Source: Mixophyes australis | Lineage: Eukaryota > Chordata > Amphibia > Anura > Limnodynastidae | Length of the DNA stretch: 64,000 bases | Reading direction: 5' to 3' | NCBI GenBank assembly: GCA_036250195.1 | Contig: JAVHZZ010000005.1 | Coordinates: 184,088,448-184,152,447, forward strand | Shown: piece after piece, positions 33,191-45,242 of the stretch | Position numbering within the stretch: the first letter of the stretch is position 1 | Layout of the letters: each line of letters begins with the position of its first letter | Notes under the pieces: model-generated | The model's database searches: none | What the model saw: only the letters and a program-made list of their open reading frames with translations | Told to the model about the DNA's origin: nothing | Program-made: the position numbers and the translations under genes

Positions 33191-34103
33191 AAGCCAATCA
33201 GGAAGCTTCAACCAATGTCACATGACCATAGCCTCATGAAAGGGGCTTACTGAACTTCTGACACTCATTTGTCCTGGATTATAGCAGGGTAAAACACCTA
33301 TAGATGCTCTTTGTGGCTGTGGCTATGTAGTCTGGACTATTGTACATTTGTGTGAGCACTGGATTTGCTACATAGATGGGTAAACAGTGTTGAAGTTCTG
33401 TCCTGACTGATTTATCTTTTCCCTTTTTTTAACACACTTTCCACAATCACTACAACACACTGACTGACATACAATACATTTATATTCTGTAGTTATCCTT
33501 AGCTATCTAGGTGAAAACATACACAGCCAATTCATTGTGATATCATCCAGTGTATTTGTTCAATTTGTTAAAATGCTACAAGCAGGCAATGGGCATTTTA
33601 ATGCATCTGTCTATGCTGGTGCATTGGTGAGAAACAATTACACATACTCTCCAGTCATTTATTCATGAAGAAACGGAAATATGTCAGAGAAAAAGCATGT
33701 CTGTGTGCTCACAACAACCTTATGTCATTAGTAATGAATGTTACAGTGGAAACCAGCCCAGGCTGTTTATCTATGGGACTGGTTTAGGATTTGGGGAGAT
33801 GAGGGTATACTGCTTGTAATTTTATATTATTTATTTATTTTACTTATTTATATATGGTGAACTGTGCATGGGGACTATAAAGACACTATTAAAAGGAAAT
33901 ATAAAGATACTATTAAATGCACAATTAGTATCCATATAACTACAATCTCCCTCATATGATTACAGGTCAATCAGCAGTAGCCCCTTTGTCCTGGTATTTA
34001 CGTAAATGTATCCTACAGCCACTGCGCAGTGAGAATCGTATAATCAGCCAGGGCTGAATTAACAATGGGTCTGATGTGACTGCAGCCCCAGGCCTCTCCA
34101 CAA
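33191..34103. other. Spacer, no gene seen
   Basis: AT-rich sequence with no recognisable element ends or protein-like frames. Confidence 0.5.
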
Positions 34104-34111
34104 AAATAGGC

Positions 34112-34330
34112 CATACTTGCCAACTCTCCCGGAATGTCCGGGAGACTCCCGCATTTTGCGAGAGTCTCCCGGACTCCTGGGCGAGTGTGGCAATCTCCCG
34201 GAACTGCCCACTTCACTAGGAAGTGCCCCCAAACGCCGCGATTCAAGGAGCATTTTGGAGCCCCGCCCCCCTCACGCCCACCTCCCATGACAGTCTCCCG
34301 GAAACCAACTATTCAAAGTTGGTAAGTATG
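34112..34330. mobile_element. hAT-like MITE (CATACTTGCC family), copy B
   Basis: Ends CATACTTGCCAAC and GTTGGTAAGTATG with a perfect 8-bp duplication AAATAGGC at 34104-34111 and 34331-34338. It is a shorter version of copy A (219 bp), lacking much of the middle. Confidence 0.93.
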
Positions 34331-34642
34331 AAATAGGCCCAGGCCAGCCAGGAGGAAATTTATTTATTTATTTATCTATTTGTTTATTTGTGAGAGCACC
34401 TAGTGCGGGGATGGGGTATTGGGGCTATAAGCAGGACGGGCAGCCTGCTGGAGGCTTCTCTGGTTAGGGCCGTCCCATCATTGGAGATCAACAGGCAGCC
34501 AATTGTGAGGCAGTCTGTTGCAAAGTGGGGTAGGAAAAGTGCCTACAGAGGCTGTATGTGACTTGTGCTGTGAAAACTTTCATCCAGTCCCAGACTGAGG
34601 TCACCGTCACTCAGCACAACAGATAGGAACAATTTCTTTTTA

Positions 34643-34805
34643 ACAGGTGACATGTGACATCAGGGAATATGTAACAACAGAGAAAATGTGACAACAGGTC
34701 AAACAGGTGATATGTGAAAACAGGCTCAACAGGTGATATGTGACAACAGGGGATATGTAACAACAGAGAATATGTGACAAGAAGTCCAACAGGGGATATG
34801 TGAAA
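34643..34805. repeat. Degenerate minisatellite
   Basis: Recurring GGTGATATGTGACAACAGG / GGATATGTAACAACAGAG-type units of roughly 25-32 bases, irregular in length. Confidence 0.8.
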
Positions 34806-34810
34806 ATATA

Positions 34811-35917
34811 ATATGCATGTGTGAATGGCCCGTGTGTATTAGAATTGGTTTCAGTTCTTTTTCTTACAACAAAATTAGCAACTCTGTCAATGGAGATTAT
34901 ACCCTGGTGCCACTGACAGTAAACTGTGGTTCACTATTTGTATTTTGAAGTCTGTTCAGATGTATGAACAGTTGAAGAAAGAAGAGTTACATATAACAAA
35001 TCTTATACATCCGCCTTTGGCCATTCTAGGTGTTAGGAGGTAAGAAAATAACCAACACATTAACTGTATTGTGTGGCAGACACAAGGTTGTCCTCTGTAT
35101 TGTGTGATGGTTACAGGGGTGTTATGTGCTCTATGGTGGTCCCGAGGGTGCTATGTATTGTGTGGCGGTCCTAAGGGTGTTGTTTTGTATGGAGGTCACA
35201 AGTATTGTGTGTACTGAGTGGCAGTCACAAGGGTGCGTGTGGTCTTCTGCCGCTGTAGCAAATCCACTTCAAGCTTGAATGTGCTGTGCATTCAGAGATG
35301 CTCTTCTGCATACCACCCATGGTTAATTGAGTTACTGTCGTCTTCCTGTCAGCTGGAATCAGGCTGTGAATGTTTTCGGTTTTGAGCACCATTCTCTGTA
35401 AACTCCAGAGACTGTTGTGTGTAAAAATCACAAGATATTGTCATTACCATCTCTGTTCCAGATCACAGACCTCTGGCCTGTCTCTACTCCATGTATTACC
35501 TCCCACTCCTGAGTGCTGCTGTGTCACCATAAACTTGTACTACACTGAGTATAAGACCTGGGTGCATCTGAGTACCTGTGAGCATAACCAGTCTCTACGG
35601 GAAAGCTGGCTGCTATAGGCTGCTATAAGACCTCTTCCGCTAGTTCCACAAGTTTATGACGCACTGGTGGCCATAACAGATATCAACAGTTTCTGAGTTA
35701 CTAAAACAACCCGTAGGGCACCAACTATCACTCCACAGTAAAAGTCACTTAGATCACACATCTTCATTATTCTGGTGTTTGTCAGAACAACAATTGCAAT
35801 TTTTAACTATGTCTGCGTGCTTTTATGCATTTAGTTTCTGATACATGATAGCAGGTGTTCAGGTATAAAGGCGGACAGTGAACGTTTATAAATATATATA
35901 TATATGTGTGTGTGTAA

Positions 35918-35948
<31 letters not shown>

Positions 35949-36094
35949 AGTATTGCCCGGGTTTATTACGCTAACAATTAGTTGGATGTAACTGTCAACA
36001 TTTTAAAAATAATTAGCAGCTTAGCAGCTCTTCCAATGCACCCATGAAGTTGCTGTCCAGTGTCGATTTTGTTTTTATACTAAATGCCAATGAA
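34811..36094. other. Spacer with (GT)n microsatellite
   Basis: Degenerate phrases TGTGTGGCGGTC, ACAAGGGTG and TATTGTGTG repeat between about 35070 and 35240. A (GT)n run is at 35905-35944. No gene seen. Confidence 0.5.
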
Positions 36095-36470
36095 ATCCAT
36101 TCAGTGGAAGGCTCAGGACAGGCTTCCTGGGTAAAAGTTCTGCCCAGCGTATCCAAACCGGAAGTTCGATCGGGAATGTAATCCTCCTAAACCTGGCCAG
36201 ATCCATCTGGACTACCTTGCGTTGTTTTTTTCCCAATTGGTGCAGGTGTTTCCGAATGCATAACCAGACAGTCAAACAAACCAAATCCCTGCAGTGGAAG
36301 GCCCAGAACAGGCTCTCCGGGTCACAGTTCTGGCCAGCACAGACCATCGGGAGGTCAACCCCATAGTATGTCTTTTGGGATCCAATGTTACCAGTCTGTG
36401 AAGTTTTCATCCAAACCCATCCATTGGAAGGCTTAGAACAGGATCCCCAGGTCACATATTCGCCAAACGA
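36095..36470. repeat. Three diverged copies of a GGAAGG...CAGG...GTC block
   Basis: CAGTGGAAGGCTCAGGACAGG (36102), CAGTGGAAGGCCCAGAACAGG (36292) and CATTGGAAGGCTTAGAACAGG (36420) each precede a CCNGGGTNACAGTTCTG-like block. Spacing is uneven (about 190 and 130), so this is an old, eroded local amplification. Confidence 0.7.
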
Positions 36471-37384
36471 ATATATATTAGAATCAATATAGATACATAA
36501 AATAGACAATAGTGTATTTTATAAGTATTCAATGTTAAAAACCTGAAAAGCATTTTTATGTATGTTTTTTGTTAAAGCACTTTAGTAATAAAAATAATAA
36601 ACCATTATTTGTTGTTTTCTCTTCTATGTTCAATAACAATTTACATACATGATGTGAGAACCAGTTAGTGGTGCACTCTTTATATAAGGGAAGATGGGAG
36701 GGAGATGTAGGTGGTTGGAAGGAAGTGTAAACTATGCCCTCCATGGTGCTGGCCACACACAGACACACAGCTGGCCACACCCACACATCAGTGGCCTCAC
36801 CTCCTGTACTTCTCAAAATTGGCCCTGTATAATTTTCAGCCTCAAGCCCATGTGCCCCTTAATCTGGCCATGGACTCCACTTGGTAAATTGTGATGTAGC
36901 TAATGTCAAAGATGGCTGCAGCAATCTTACTCAAATCATAATAGGCTGGTCCGCAGAGCCTTAATGCTTTTTGATCAAAGAATCTCTCACAGTCCAGGCA
37001 TTCTGGAGGTAATTTAGTCAATGTGCTGCAGCAATGGGAAACAAAGAGAAAAAATCATATTGATTATTATAAGATGAGAGTAGACCACTTTATTATGGGG
37101 TCTTACTGGTTGATTGTAATACTCACTGCTCCATGATCCGTTTGAATTTCCCGCTGGGAGTCACATGATCTGCACTGTTGCAACCCGGATATGAAAGATG
37201 GCCAGCAGTGGTGATTATGTGACTCCCGAGGAGAAATTCAAACTTTGCCTGTCCGTCTATTTAAATTGCGTTCTGACACAAGCCCTGTGTCAGAGCAACA
37301 AATTACGTTCCTGACTTCTGGCTCTCTGACTTCAAGCTCCCTGTGTCCCTCTCTGTGTTTCTCCTGTATCTCCTGAGCTTTCCC
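36471..37384. other. Spacer, LTR-like at its end
   Basis: Nothing recognised to about 37130. A TATA-like CTATTTAAATTG near 37257, followed by C/T-rich sequence, resembles the R-U5 style of the solo LTRs here. I could not find terminal TG/CA ends or a target duplication. Confidence 0.35.
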
Positions 37385-37545
37385 TGTGTACCAGACCCGA
37401 CTAGACCTGGCTACTCCATTTGGAATCTCCTTTGGCGTGACGGACATCTGCTAACGTGTACCAGACCCAGTTCGGCCCTCATTACTCTATTTGGATTCTC
37501 CTTTGGCGTGATGGACATCTTCTATCGTGTACTAGACCCGGGTGT
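37385..37545 (+). repeat. 71-bp tandem repeat (two full copies)
   Basis: GTGTACCAGACCC recurs at 37385, 37456 and (as GTGTACTAGACCC) 37527, with CTCCTTTGGCGTGACGGACA inside each unit. Likely part of an undefined LTR. Confidence 0.88.
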
Positions 37546-37949
37546 GCCTCACCAACCTCTAGAAGAACCCCCGGTACTCATTGGACCTTGCCTCAGGTAT
37601 CGTTTTCCTTATATAATCATTATATAATATTTATTTTTACAGTTGTTTTAGTATTGTTATTCATTCTTAAGTTTTTTTGTTTTATTCATTGCTTCTGTTA
37701 CTGTATCTGTGATTATGGACCAATGAGATTGTACTAGGACGGCCTTGTGGGTGGCCCTTTATCCACATAAAAACTGCCCTATTTGAAACAAGTTTATCTT
37801 CGCATTCCATCCTGAGGGAGCCCCGGTTAGAGGGGTGCAATGTGTTGACTGAATGCATTCCATATCTGCACAGTACTGTTTTTACTTGTTTCATGTATTG
37901 AGGAAGAGAACTTTCCATTTACATTATTTACAGTTGGACATGAGCACTA

Positions 37950-38137
37950 GGGGTAAATGTATCAATGTCCGGATTCTTCAACTCCGGCGAGATCGGCGTC
38001 TTCAGCGCTTAAATTTAAAGCGGCGATGCCTTGTAAAGGGAAGTTTCCCTTTACAAGGCAGCGCCGCTTTAAATTTAAGCGCTAAAGATGCCAATCTCGC
38101 CGGAGTTGAAGAATCCGGACATTGATACATTTACCCC
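37950..38137. mobile_element. Near-perfect palindromic MITE, 188 bp
   Basis: Left arm GGGTAAATGTATCAATGTCC..., right arm its reverse complement; the arms meet in TAAAGGGAAGTTTCCCTTTA near 38043. Flanked by CTA at 37947-37949 and 38138-38140. The few arm mismatches are mostly C/T or G/A at CpG sites. The DNA could extrude a hairpin of about 90 bp. No coding capacity; the 3-bp duplication hints at a Harbinger origin. Confidence 0.92.
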
Positions 38138-38338
38138 CTAGTGTGTGTTCCAGTCGAATAAATCGGAAGTTCGACAAATTACAGGAAACTACAGGGGAAC
38201 CATTCAACGAGCCGGATTTGGCAGTGCAACGCGTCCACTGTGGGGAGAACTCACCATATGGAACCCCTGCATGTTTGTAAAAATTTTGGATCACCGTTAT
38301 CTTTATGAGAGACCTTCTGAACTTTTTTCCTTTGTAAA

Positions 38339-38378
<40 letters not shown>

Positions 38379-38858
38379 ACCGATTTTTTATTTTTTGTAC
38401 ATGAACAAATTGGGCCATATATTTTGGCATTTATACATTTTACCCTGATCTGAGCCTTTTTTTTTGGACATTTATTTGATGAGCAATATTCCAGACTTTG
38501 CCCATATACCTATTTTATTCATATCTTTACATCATTTTCTTTCTTTTTCTTCAGAAGATTTTTTTTAGATCACGTCACATATTATTGTTTTTATTTATTT
38601 ATTGTTTAATACTATTTTTTGCCCATTAGGCATATATAATAAATTGTTAGAATCATTGGTTTAGAAGATCTATTTAGACCTGTATTAGGGTTTTCATATT
38701 GCATTGTTTTTCATCTTATATGTCATACTTTTCCGCCGTGGGTCCTTTCTAGCTTGTTCGTTTTGTTTTACCTTATTGGGAAAATTTTGGAATTTGTCCC
38801 CTACAGACTCACATTGGCAGCTCTATATAGTATATATTCCAGAGCAGCGCTGTTGTCC
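38138..38858. other. Spacer with (AT)n microsatellite
   Basis: An (AT)n tract is at about 38341-38377. The rest is AT-rich with no gene; decayed Gypsy gag could lie at its right edge but is not recognisable. Confidence 0.45.
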
Positions 38859-38859
38859 C

Positions 38860-40600
38860 TAATCTTAAGTTCTGAAATCTCTCTGCATGATACTCATTTT
38901 TCTATTGAAGTTACCCTCTGTCTTTCTGATCACAAAGTTTCTCTCTTGGCACTTATTGATTCCGGAGCTACTGAGAATTTCCTGTCTGCGGATACTGCTA
39001 GTAAGCTCTCCATGCATACTGTCCCTCTTCTTCAACCCATTGCTATCACCGCCATCGATGGCAGCAAGGATATGGGGGGTTCTATTAAGAATCACACTGC
39101 GCCCCTGATTCTGCAAGTTGGGGCTCTACATAGCGAATCCATCTCCTTCCTGGTAATTCCTAAAGCTGTCAATCCTCTGATGTTAGGTCTCCCCTGGATT
39201 TAAGCTCACTCTCCTGTTCTGGACTGGAAATCAGCCCAAGTGCCTTCCTGGGGTCCCACCTGTCACTCCAGATGTCTTCAGAAGATCCTTCAGCTTAGCC
39301 ACTCCCATTGTCTTAATACTTCCATTCGGGATACTCCACCTCAATATGCCATCTTTGCGGATGATTTTATGAACAAGAACCTTCCAAGCTACCCCTTCAC
39401 AGTCCTTGGGATTGTGCTATAGAATTGTTACCTGAGAAGTGTCCCCCGTATATATTCTCTTTCTCTGCCTGAATCACAGGCTATGTCAACCTATATTGAT
39501 GACAATGTAAAGAGAGGTATCATTCAAAAATCAACTTCCACTGCGGGTGCCGACTTCTTTTTTGTTAAGAAGAAATATGGGGTCTTCACCCCTGCATCGA
39601 TTATCGGGATTGGAAATGCAATCGCTGTAAAGAACCGGTACCCCTTGCCTCTCATTTCCGAATTCTTTGATAGAATTAAAGGAGCTTCCGTGTTCACGAA
39701 AGTAGACTTTTGAGGCACCTATAATTTAATTTGAATCAAGAAAGGGGAGGAATGGAAGATGGTCTTTAATACGCATGATAGTCATTTCGAATACAATGTA
39801 ATGCCCTTCGGGCTGGGTAATGCCCCAGCGGTGTTCCAACACTTCATGAACGAGATCTTCCGACATCTACTTTATCATTCTGTAGTAATCTATTTGGATA
39901 ACATCCTTATCTTTTCTGCTGACCTAAGAACTCACCATGAACATGTTTCTACTGTCTAGAGACAACTTCAACAGTATCAATTATTCTGCAAATTAGAAAA
40001 ATGTAATTTCAAATCCAGTCAACTTCCTTTCCAATAATTGGTTTTACCAATTATTATAGACAGTTCATCCAGGGATTCTCTTCTCTAGTGGCCCCTATCA
40101 CAGCTTTGACCAAGCGGTCTGCTAACTCCAAGGTTTGGCCACGCAAAGCAGTGGAAGCCTTCCTTCAGCTTAAAAAGGCCTTCATTTCTGCCCTTGTTCT
40201 ACGACAACCAGATACTTCTCAGCCTTTCATTCTGGAGGTAGATGCCTCTTCTGTTGGTGTCAGAGCTGTCTTCTATTGGAAGACTCTTCCCATGTGGATT
40301 ATTCTCCTGGAAACTATCCTCTACTAAGAGAAATTACGGAATAGGTGACCGTGAGTTGCTTGCTATGAAAATGGCCTGAGAGGAGTGGAGACATCTACCA
40401 GAAGGAGCATCCTTTCCTATAACTATTTTCACCAACCACAAGAAACTGTTATATCTCCAATCTGCTACTTGTTTAAACCCACGACAAGCAAGATGGTCTC
40501 TGGTTTTCTCTCACTTTGATATTCAGATCACCGAACTGAAGTTTTGGCAACCAAGCTAGTCAAGTTCTTCCACACCAAACTCGGGAAACCATTATCTGAT
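38860..40600 (+). pseudogene. Decayed Ty3/Gypsy pol (protease, RT, RNase H)
   Basis: Polyprotein of an LTR retrotransposon, broken by many stops and shifts. In order: aspartic protease ALIDSGATENFLS (catalytic D at 38958); RT fingers/palm VKNRYPLPLISEFFDRIKGA (about 39630-39700), [20 protein letters not shown] (about 39788-39847) and YLDN (about 39891), where the second Asp of the YLDD active site has become Asn; RNase H start FILEVDASSVGVRAVF (about 40225); and the tail [14 protein letters not shown] (about 40430). Order and motifs fit vertebrate Gypsy elements. No integrase is seen; the sequence runs into a Tc1 remnant at 40613. Old and inactive. Confidence 0.9.
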
Positions 40601-40612
40601 GACCTAACTTTG

Positions 40613-41130
40613 AGAACTGGGGCATTGCCATGCTGAAACAGGAAAGGGTCTTCCCAACAGTTGCCACAAAGTTGGCAGTACACAATTCTCTAGAATGTCA
40701 TTGTATGCTGTGATATTAAGACTTTCTTTCACTGATAGTAAGAGGCCCAAACCAAACTATGAAAAACAGCCCCAGACCATTTTTTCTCTTCCACTATACT
40801 TTACAGTTGGCATTATGTATTCAGGTAGTAAGCGTTCTACTGGCATCTGAGAATCTGGGGTTTGTCCGACAGATTGCCAACGGTGAAGCATGATTTGTCA
40901 CTCCAAAGAACGCATTTCCACATCTGATGCTTGATCTGAGGCTTACTTGTGGGTGTTTTGCTGTGAAAACCCAATCCATGAAGTGGTCCACAAACAGTTC
41001 CTGTGCTGGCATTGCTTCCAGAGGCAGTTTGGAATTTGGTAGTATTTTTACGCGGTATGTACTTCAGCACTCAGCAGCCACATTCTGTAAGCTTATGTGG
41101 CCTTCTGCTTTGCAGCTGAGCAGTTGTCGT
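40613..41130 (-). pseudogene. Tc1-like transposase remnant
   Basis: On the minus strand the sequence reads as a decayed Tc1-like transposase around the middle of the catalytic domain: NAFFGVTNHASPLAI (an FxVTNHAS-like block), then CRTNPRFSDASRT, and further on a stretch ending in a VWGCF-like motif near 40760. Only a fragment remains, with stops. I could not place inverted termini. It abuts the Gypsy remnant, so one inserted into or truncated the other. Confidence 0.7.
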
Positions 41131-42945
41131 TCCTTGGATGTTCGTCAGTCAGGATTGGCACTGCCAGAGTCAAGATGTGGATTGTAATGAACCCCTCTTT
41201 CTTCACCAGGAACTGCCGCATGGTGATATGGACTTTGTTGCCAGGAGACAAGAGGTCATGGCCCTCAAATTGCCAGCTGATGTGACTCACTGGCAAGTGA
41301 TGTCAGCAGGGAGGCACCAAATCATTAAGCAAAAGCTGGAGTCAGAAAAAAGCCGAAGGTCGAGGTCACATGCACAGGTTCCAAACAAGAAACAAGCTGG
41401 AGTAGGGGTCACAGGTGCAGGAGTGAAACAAGAAACAAGCTACAATCGGGATCATAGGCTCAGTTTCAAAACAAGAAGCAAAATTAAGTCAATTCAAAGT
41501 AATGATTAAAGTGTAGCAAACAGCAGGGATAGTTGGAGTAGGTAAGACCTGACACTCTGGCACTGATTACTTCAGACAGGGTTTTTCATGTGTCAGGAAT
41601 CACATGACTAAAACCAGGAAGTGTATGTTAGAGATAAATGAGTACACAGTTTAAATTAACCAGAAAGTGAAGCCACAGATCACATGAATGGAAACTCTGA
41701 GAAATCAAGAAGTGTTATGCAGAACTGACTGGAAGCGCCTAGTGCTGAGAACGGTAAGTAAAAAACGGATACTAGCGCTGGCGTGTGACAGCTAGGAGCT
41801 ACACTGTACTATTGAAATGAATAAAGAAAGGGTAAGTGGCCCAGTGATGCAGCGTGTGACAGAGGAGGCAAGGGCAAGGGGCCAGAGCATCTCCTCTGTC
41901 AAAAGGTGGCTACACATGGGCATTAACAACAACTGAAACTATTTTCTATGCCGCTGACCTTGTTACTGAATTTAGCTCTCTGTCAACTGTGACTAAACAG
42001 TGAGTGCATTTATTACATTGTGTTTCTATATACTTTGCGCAACACTAGGTATTAGGAATTTCTATGTCAAACCTGAAGAGGGGAAAACGAACATCACAAA
42101 AACAGTTTGGTGTGTGTTAAATATTTTTTACATAAACTCATTCTCTCTCGTGGCTCGCAACACTGGTGTTTAAGTATTCAGTTTGCCAATTTGAATTCTA
42201 CTAGATGCAGATGTGTGATATGAAGCCACATGTTAATAATTTTTTCCTTCAATATAAAATGATTGAGCATTTTTATGTGCCCCTGGGCTGTTGTATTTAG
42301 ACATTGTGCATGTAACGAATCAATAATCTGTCTACAATTCAAGTACAGGTGATATGAGAGATTTTCTAGAAAATAGGTAGCAATTAAGTATGGTTATCGC
42401 ATACCAACTTTACTATTAGATACAGTTATTCCTTATTAAACACTGTATACAGTAACCATAACTATATCAACTACATACTGTATATTATTTTCCCTTGTAA
42501 AAACATTTGCTACAAAATGATTTCAAGCAAGGCAATGACAAAACTTTCAGGATATGTGTTATTAGATTGCATATCTGTAAATAAATCAAACCAGTTATTG
42601 GAGTGCTATATTTTTTCAGTAAAATATTTTTATTTTTCTTAAACACTTTGATGCTATAGTATAACAATAGTATAAGAACATGCAATGTAATATTTCCTAA
42701 AAAATGTTGTATTATTTATATTTGGTTAGTATTGATATCATCAGTTATATATGGATAGATAATGAAATACATCCTGTAAACTATAACATATTCGGAGACT
42801 AGTGATGTCACATGACTCATTCTGAAAGTGTTCCATAATGAGATGATAACTGTAAAGTTATGAAGTGAAGGTAAAACACAGCAGGAAATGAGAATCCTCT
42901 CCTAGAAGCTTGCTTTGTTTCAAATGAAAACTTATGTACAGTTGT
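41131..42945. other. Spacer; possible minus-strand LTR at left
   Basis: From about 41300 to 41870 the plus strand is purine-rich with repeated AACAAGAAACAAGCT, GGTCACAGGTGCAGG and GTGTGACAG phrases. This resembles the antisense of the C/T-rich LTRs elsewhere in the window, but no boundaries or target duplication were found. From 41900 on it is AT-rich with nothing recognised. Confidence 0.35.
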
Positions 42946-43138
42946 AAAGATGCCCCCAAAGCCGGTGCCCGAGAAGAGGGCGAAGATGTCCGGCTTTGCT
43001 GCGCCCCTGGAGGGGCTGAAGAGTCCCCTGGTGGCTGAGCCCTACAAGTGGGAGAAGAAAGAAGGTTACTCACCCATCCAGCGCTCCCGCGGTGAGTATC
43101 GCTGCTTTTCCCAGGTTCTGGCAGCGGAGGAAGGATGA

Positions 43139-43226
43139 GCCAATCAGGGCTCATCTTTCCCCGCTGGCCAATCAGCGGCCGGATACGCGAGCCAATCGCG
43201 GCTCGCGCCCGGCCGTTTAAAATAAT
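43139..43226 (+). promoter_or_regulatory. Promoter-like CCAAT cluster
   Basis: Three CCAAT boxes at 43139 (AGCCAATCAGG), 43166 (GGCCAATCAGC) and 43191 (AGCCAATCGCG) precede a TATA-like TTTAAAATA at 43216, about 25 bases after the last box. Spacing and composition are those of a polymerase II promoter. Transcription would run rightward into the CAG|GTAAGT donor at 43404. Confidence 0.55.
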
Positions 43227-43429
43227 TGGCGGAGCAGTGATGGCCGGCGGGGAGCCCTTGTCAGGGCTGAGAGCGTCTCACCTCCAGAGCAGCAGAGGAG
43301 CCAGCGCCGAACGGGAGAAGAGGCGCCGCCAGCTTGAGGGTCTGGAAGACCCGGAAAAGAAGAAGGAAGATGGCATGGCAAGCTGAGATTCCTGTGCGGA
43401 GCAGGTAAGTAGACTCAGCATAAAGTCAG

Positions 43430-43960
43430 GCACTAGGCCCGTGGCCACGGTCGGGCATAAGGCCCGTGCAGCATGTAATAGGGGCACAAGGCCCAGGGAA
43501 TTGGGCACTAGACCCCGATGAAGTAGTGGGCCAGTAGGCCATAAGTCTTAAAGGGCACAAGGCCCTGTTAGTTAGAGAGGCAGGGGGGCTCAGAGCCCCA
43601 GTGGTAAAAGGGCACAAGGCCCTTAGTTAGGTAGTGGCCTAGAGGCCATAAGAGAGGCCACAGGGCCTGGTTAGGGGGCTGAAAGCCCATAGACTGAAGG
43701 GCACAAGGCCCTTAGTTAGATAGAGAGGCCTCAAGGCCTAAATAGGCAGGGGCTAGTGCCCCTAGGTAGCAGGGCACAAGGCCCTAGGTAGTGGACTCAG
43801 AGCCCTGAGTTAGAGAGGGGGCTAAGGCCCGTAAACAGAGCACAAGGCTCTGTATGTAGCTGGGCAGAGGCCCATGGTGTGTAGGGCATAAGGCCCTGGT
43901 GGTGTGTTAGAGGCGTGAGAGCCTTGTGAGTGTAGGCGCGGTCCTGTGAGGTGAGCACAC
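43430..43960. repeat. Irregular GGCACAAGGCCC repeat array
   Basis: GGGCACAAGGCCC / GGGCATAAGGCCC / GAGGCCATAAG units recur every 15-45 bases. The unit is itself close to a palindrome (GGGC...GCCC), so the transcript would form many small hairpins. Confidence 0.85.
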
Positions 43961-45242
43961 GGAGTTAGGAGGTACAGTAGAGCGGAGGCTCCTGTGGGTG
44001 CTGTAGCAACCGGCCGGCTGGTTGGCTAGCAGCTGTGTGCTCTGGTGAGTAGCATGCAAAGTACTGTATACTGTATTTATTCTGTCTGTATTACTGTATC
44101 TTTGGGTGTGCTACATAATTGTGTCCAGGGGCAAGACGTCAGGCCCCCATTAAAGGTAGGCTCTTGTTTCCTGTGTTTTCCTGTACTAACCCGTGCTGTG
44201 GGGACAAGTGTAGTTACCAGCTTACACATAGTCAGTGAAGAACATACGTATTTTTCCCGTCCCTTAGGTCCCTGGGGTCACGCTGGTTCCCAGGGGGGTG
44301 ACTGAGTGAGGCGGTGGCAGTGCAGCACACCTTGAGGCAGTTTCAGGGGCGGCCCGTGGTTCTGGTTGAGGGTCCCCAAGGCCGGTTCCGTGCAGGTGCA
44401 ATGGTGGTTCCGGGTATAAGGACACGTGTTCGATACCCGAGTACAGGCAGTCATGCGGTTTAGTTTCGATCGGCTGTTCCGTGAGGCAGTCGGCCCGCGG
44501 GTTAGTGTGCTGTTCCAGTGAGCCTCAGTCGGGCCTGGTGCAGCCGGTCCTTAGGGTCCGTGGGTGACCCCATAGAAAGGAGACAGTCTCCTTGGTTAGA
44601 CCTGGGTGAGGGGGTTAGGAACCGCCCTCCGGTATAGTTCATGAACACCGGCTGGTGTTCCCCGTAGTGGTTAGTGAGCAGTTCCGTTAGATAGTCATAG
44701 TTGTTTGACTTAGTTGCGTTGCCGACCATTAGAGCATTGTTAGGGTCGGGTCGCTGTTGTAGTTAGTTTAGCGTTGTGGGTGCCCATCTTAGTCTCACTG
44801 ACAGCGCAGAGGGAGGCTGTGTATGTTCCTTGTCATCCGCAGGTGTCGGGGTGGTGCAGGAGAACCGGATCGGAAATGGGAGTGTCCGGTAAATATCACG
44901 CTCGATTCCCCCTTTCGGTTAGGCCCTCACTGGGAGGTGTGCGAGGTACTTGAGGCGGGACTGTTCCTGGTCTCAAGTGCCTGTAGTCCCCCGTGCCTTG
45001 GCAAGAGCAAAGTGAGGAGGCGGCAAGTGAGCTTGGACTGAGAGTGTCCTTATTCATTGCCGTATTCTCGGACAGCCCTTACCTGGTAGGCACGGCCGTA
45101 ATCTCTGTCTCTTTCAAGGGTTGCGGCTGCTGATCTGCTGGGATCGAATCGCAGCTGGGATATCGGAAGCGGACTGGAGGTGACCATCATTTACAAGGTA
45201 AGTTCTTTTGTGTTGCGTCTGTCCTGTTCCCAGCAGGCGCTA

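Larger units (their letters stand above)
42946..45240 (+). other. GC-rich island of unknown origin
   Basis: An abrupt rise in GC and CpG compared with both flanks. It starts at an ATG (42950) with a 48-codon lysine/proline-rich frame (MPPKPVPEKRAKMSGFAA...) running into a donor-like GCG|GTGAGTAT at 43092. It then has a CCAAT/TATA-like cluster, a second short basic frame ending at 43386, a donor CAG|GTAAGT at 43404, a GGCACAAGGCCC repeat array, and further donors GTGAGTAG (44045) and AAG|GTAAGT (45198). It could be the 5' region of an uncharacterised retroelement, or a CpG-island promoter of a host gene. I recognise no protein family. Confidence 0.45.

Noticed and set aside
42950..43138. Short lysine/proline-rich frame as a host exon
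   Set aside because: Only 48 codons before a donor-like site, no homology recognised and no partner exon; kept only as part of the unclassified GC-rich island.
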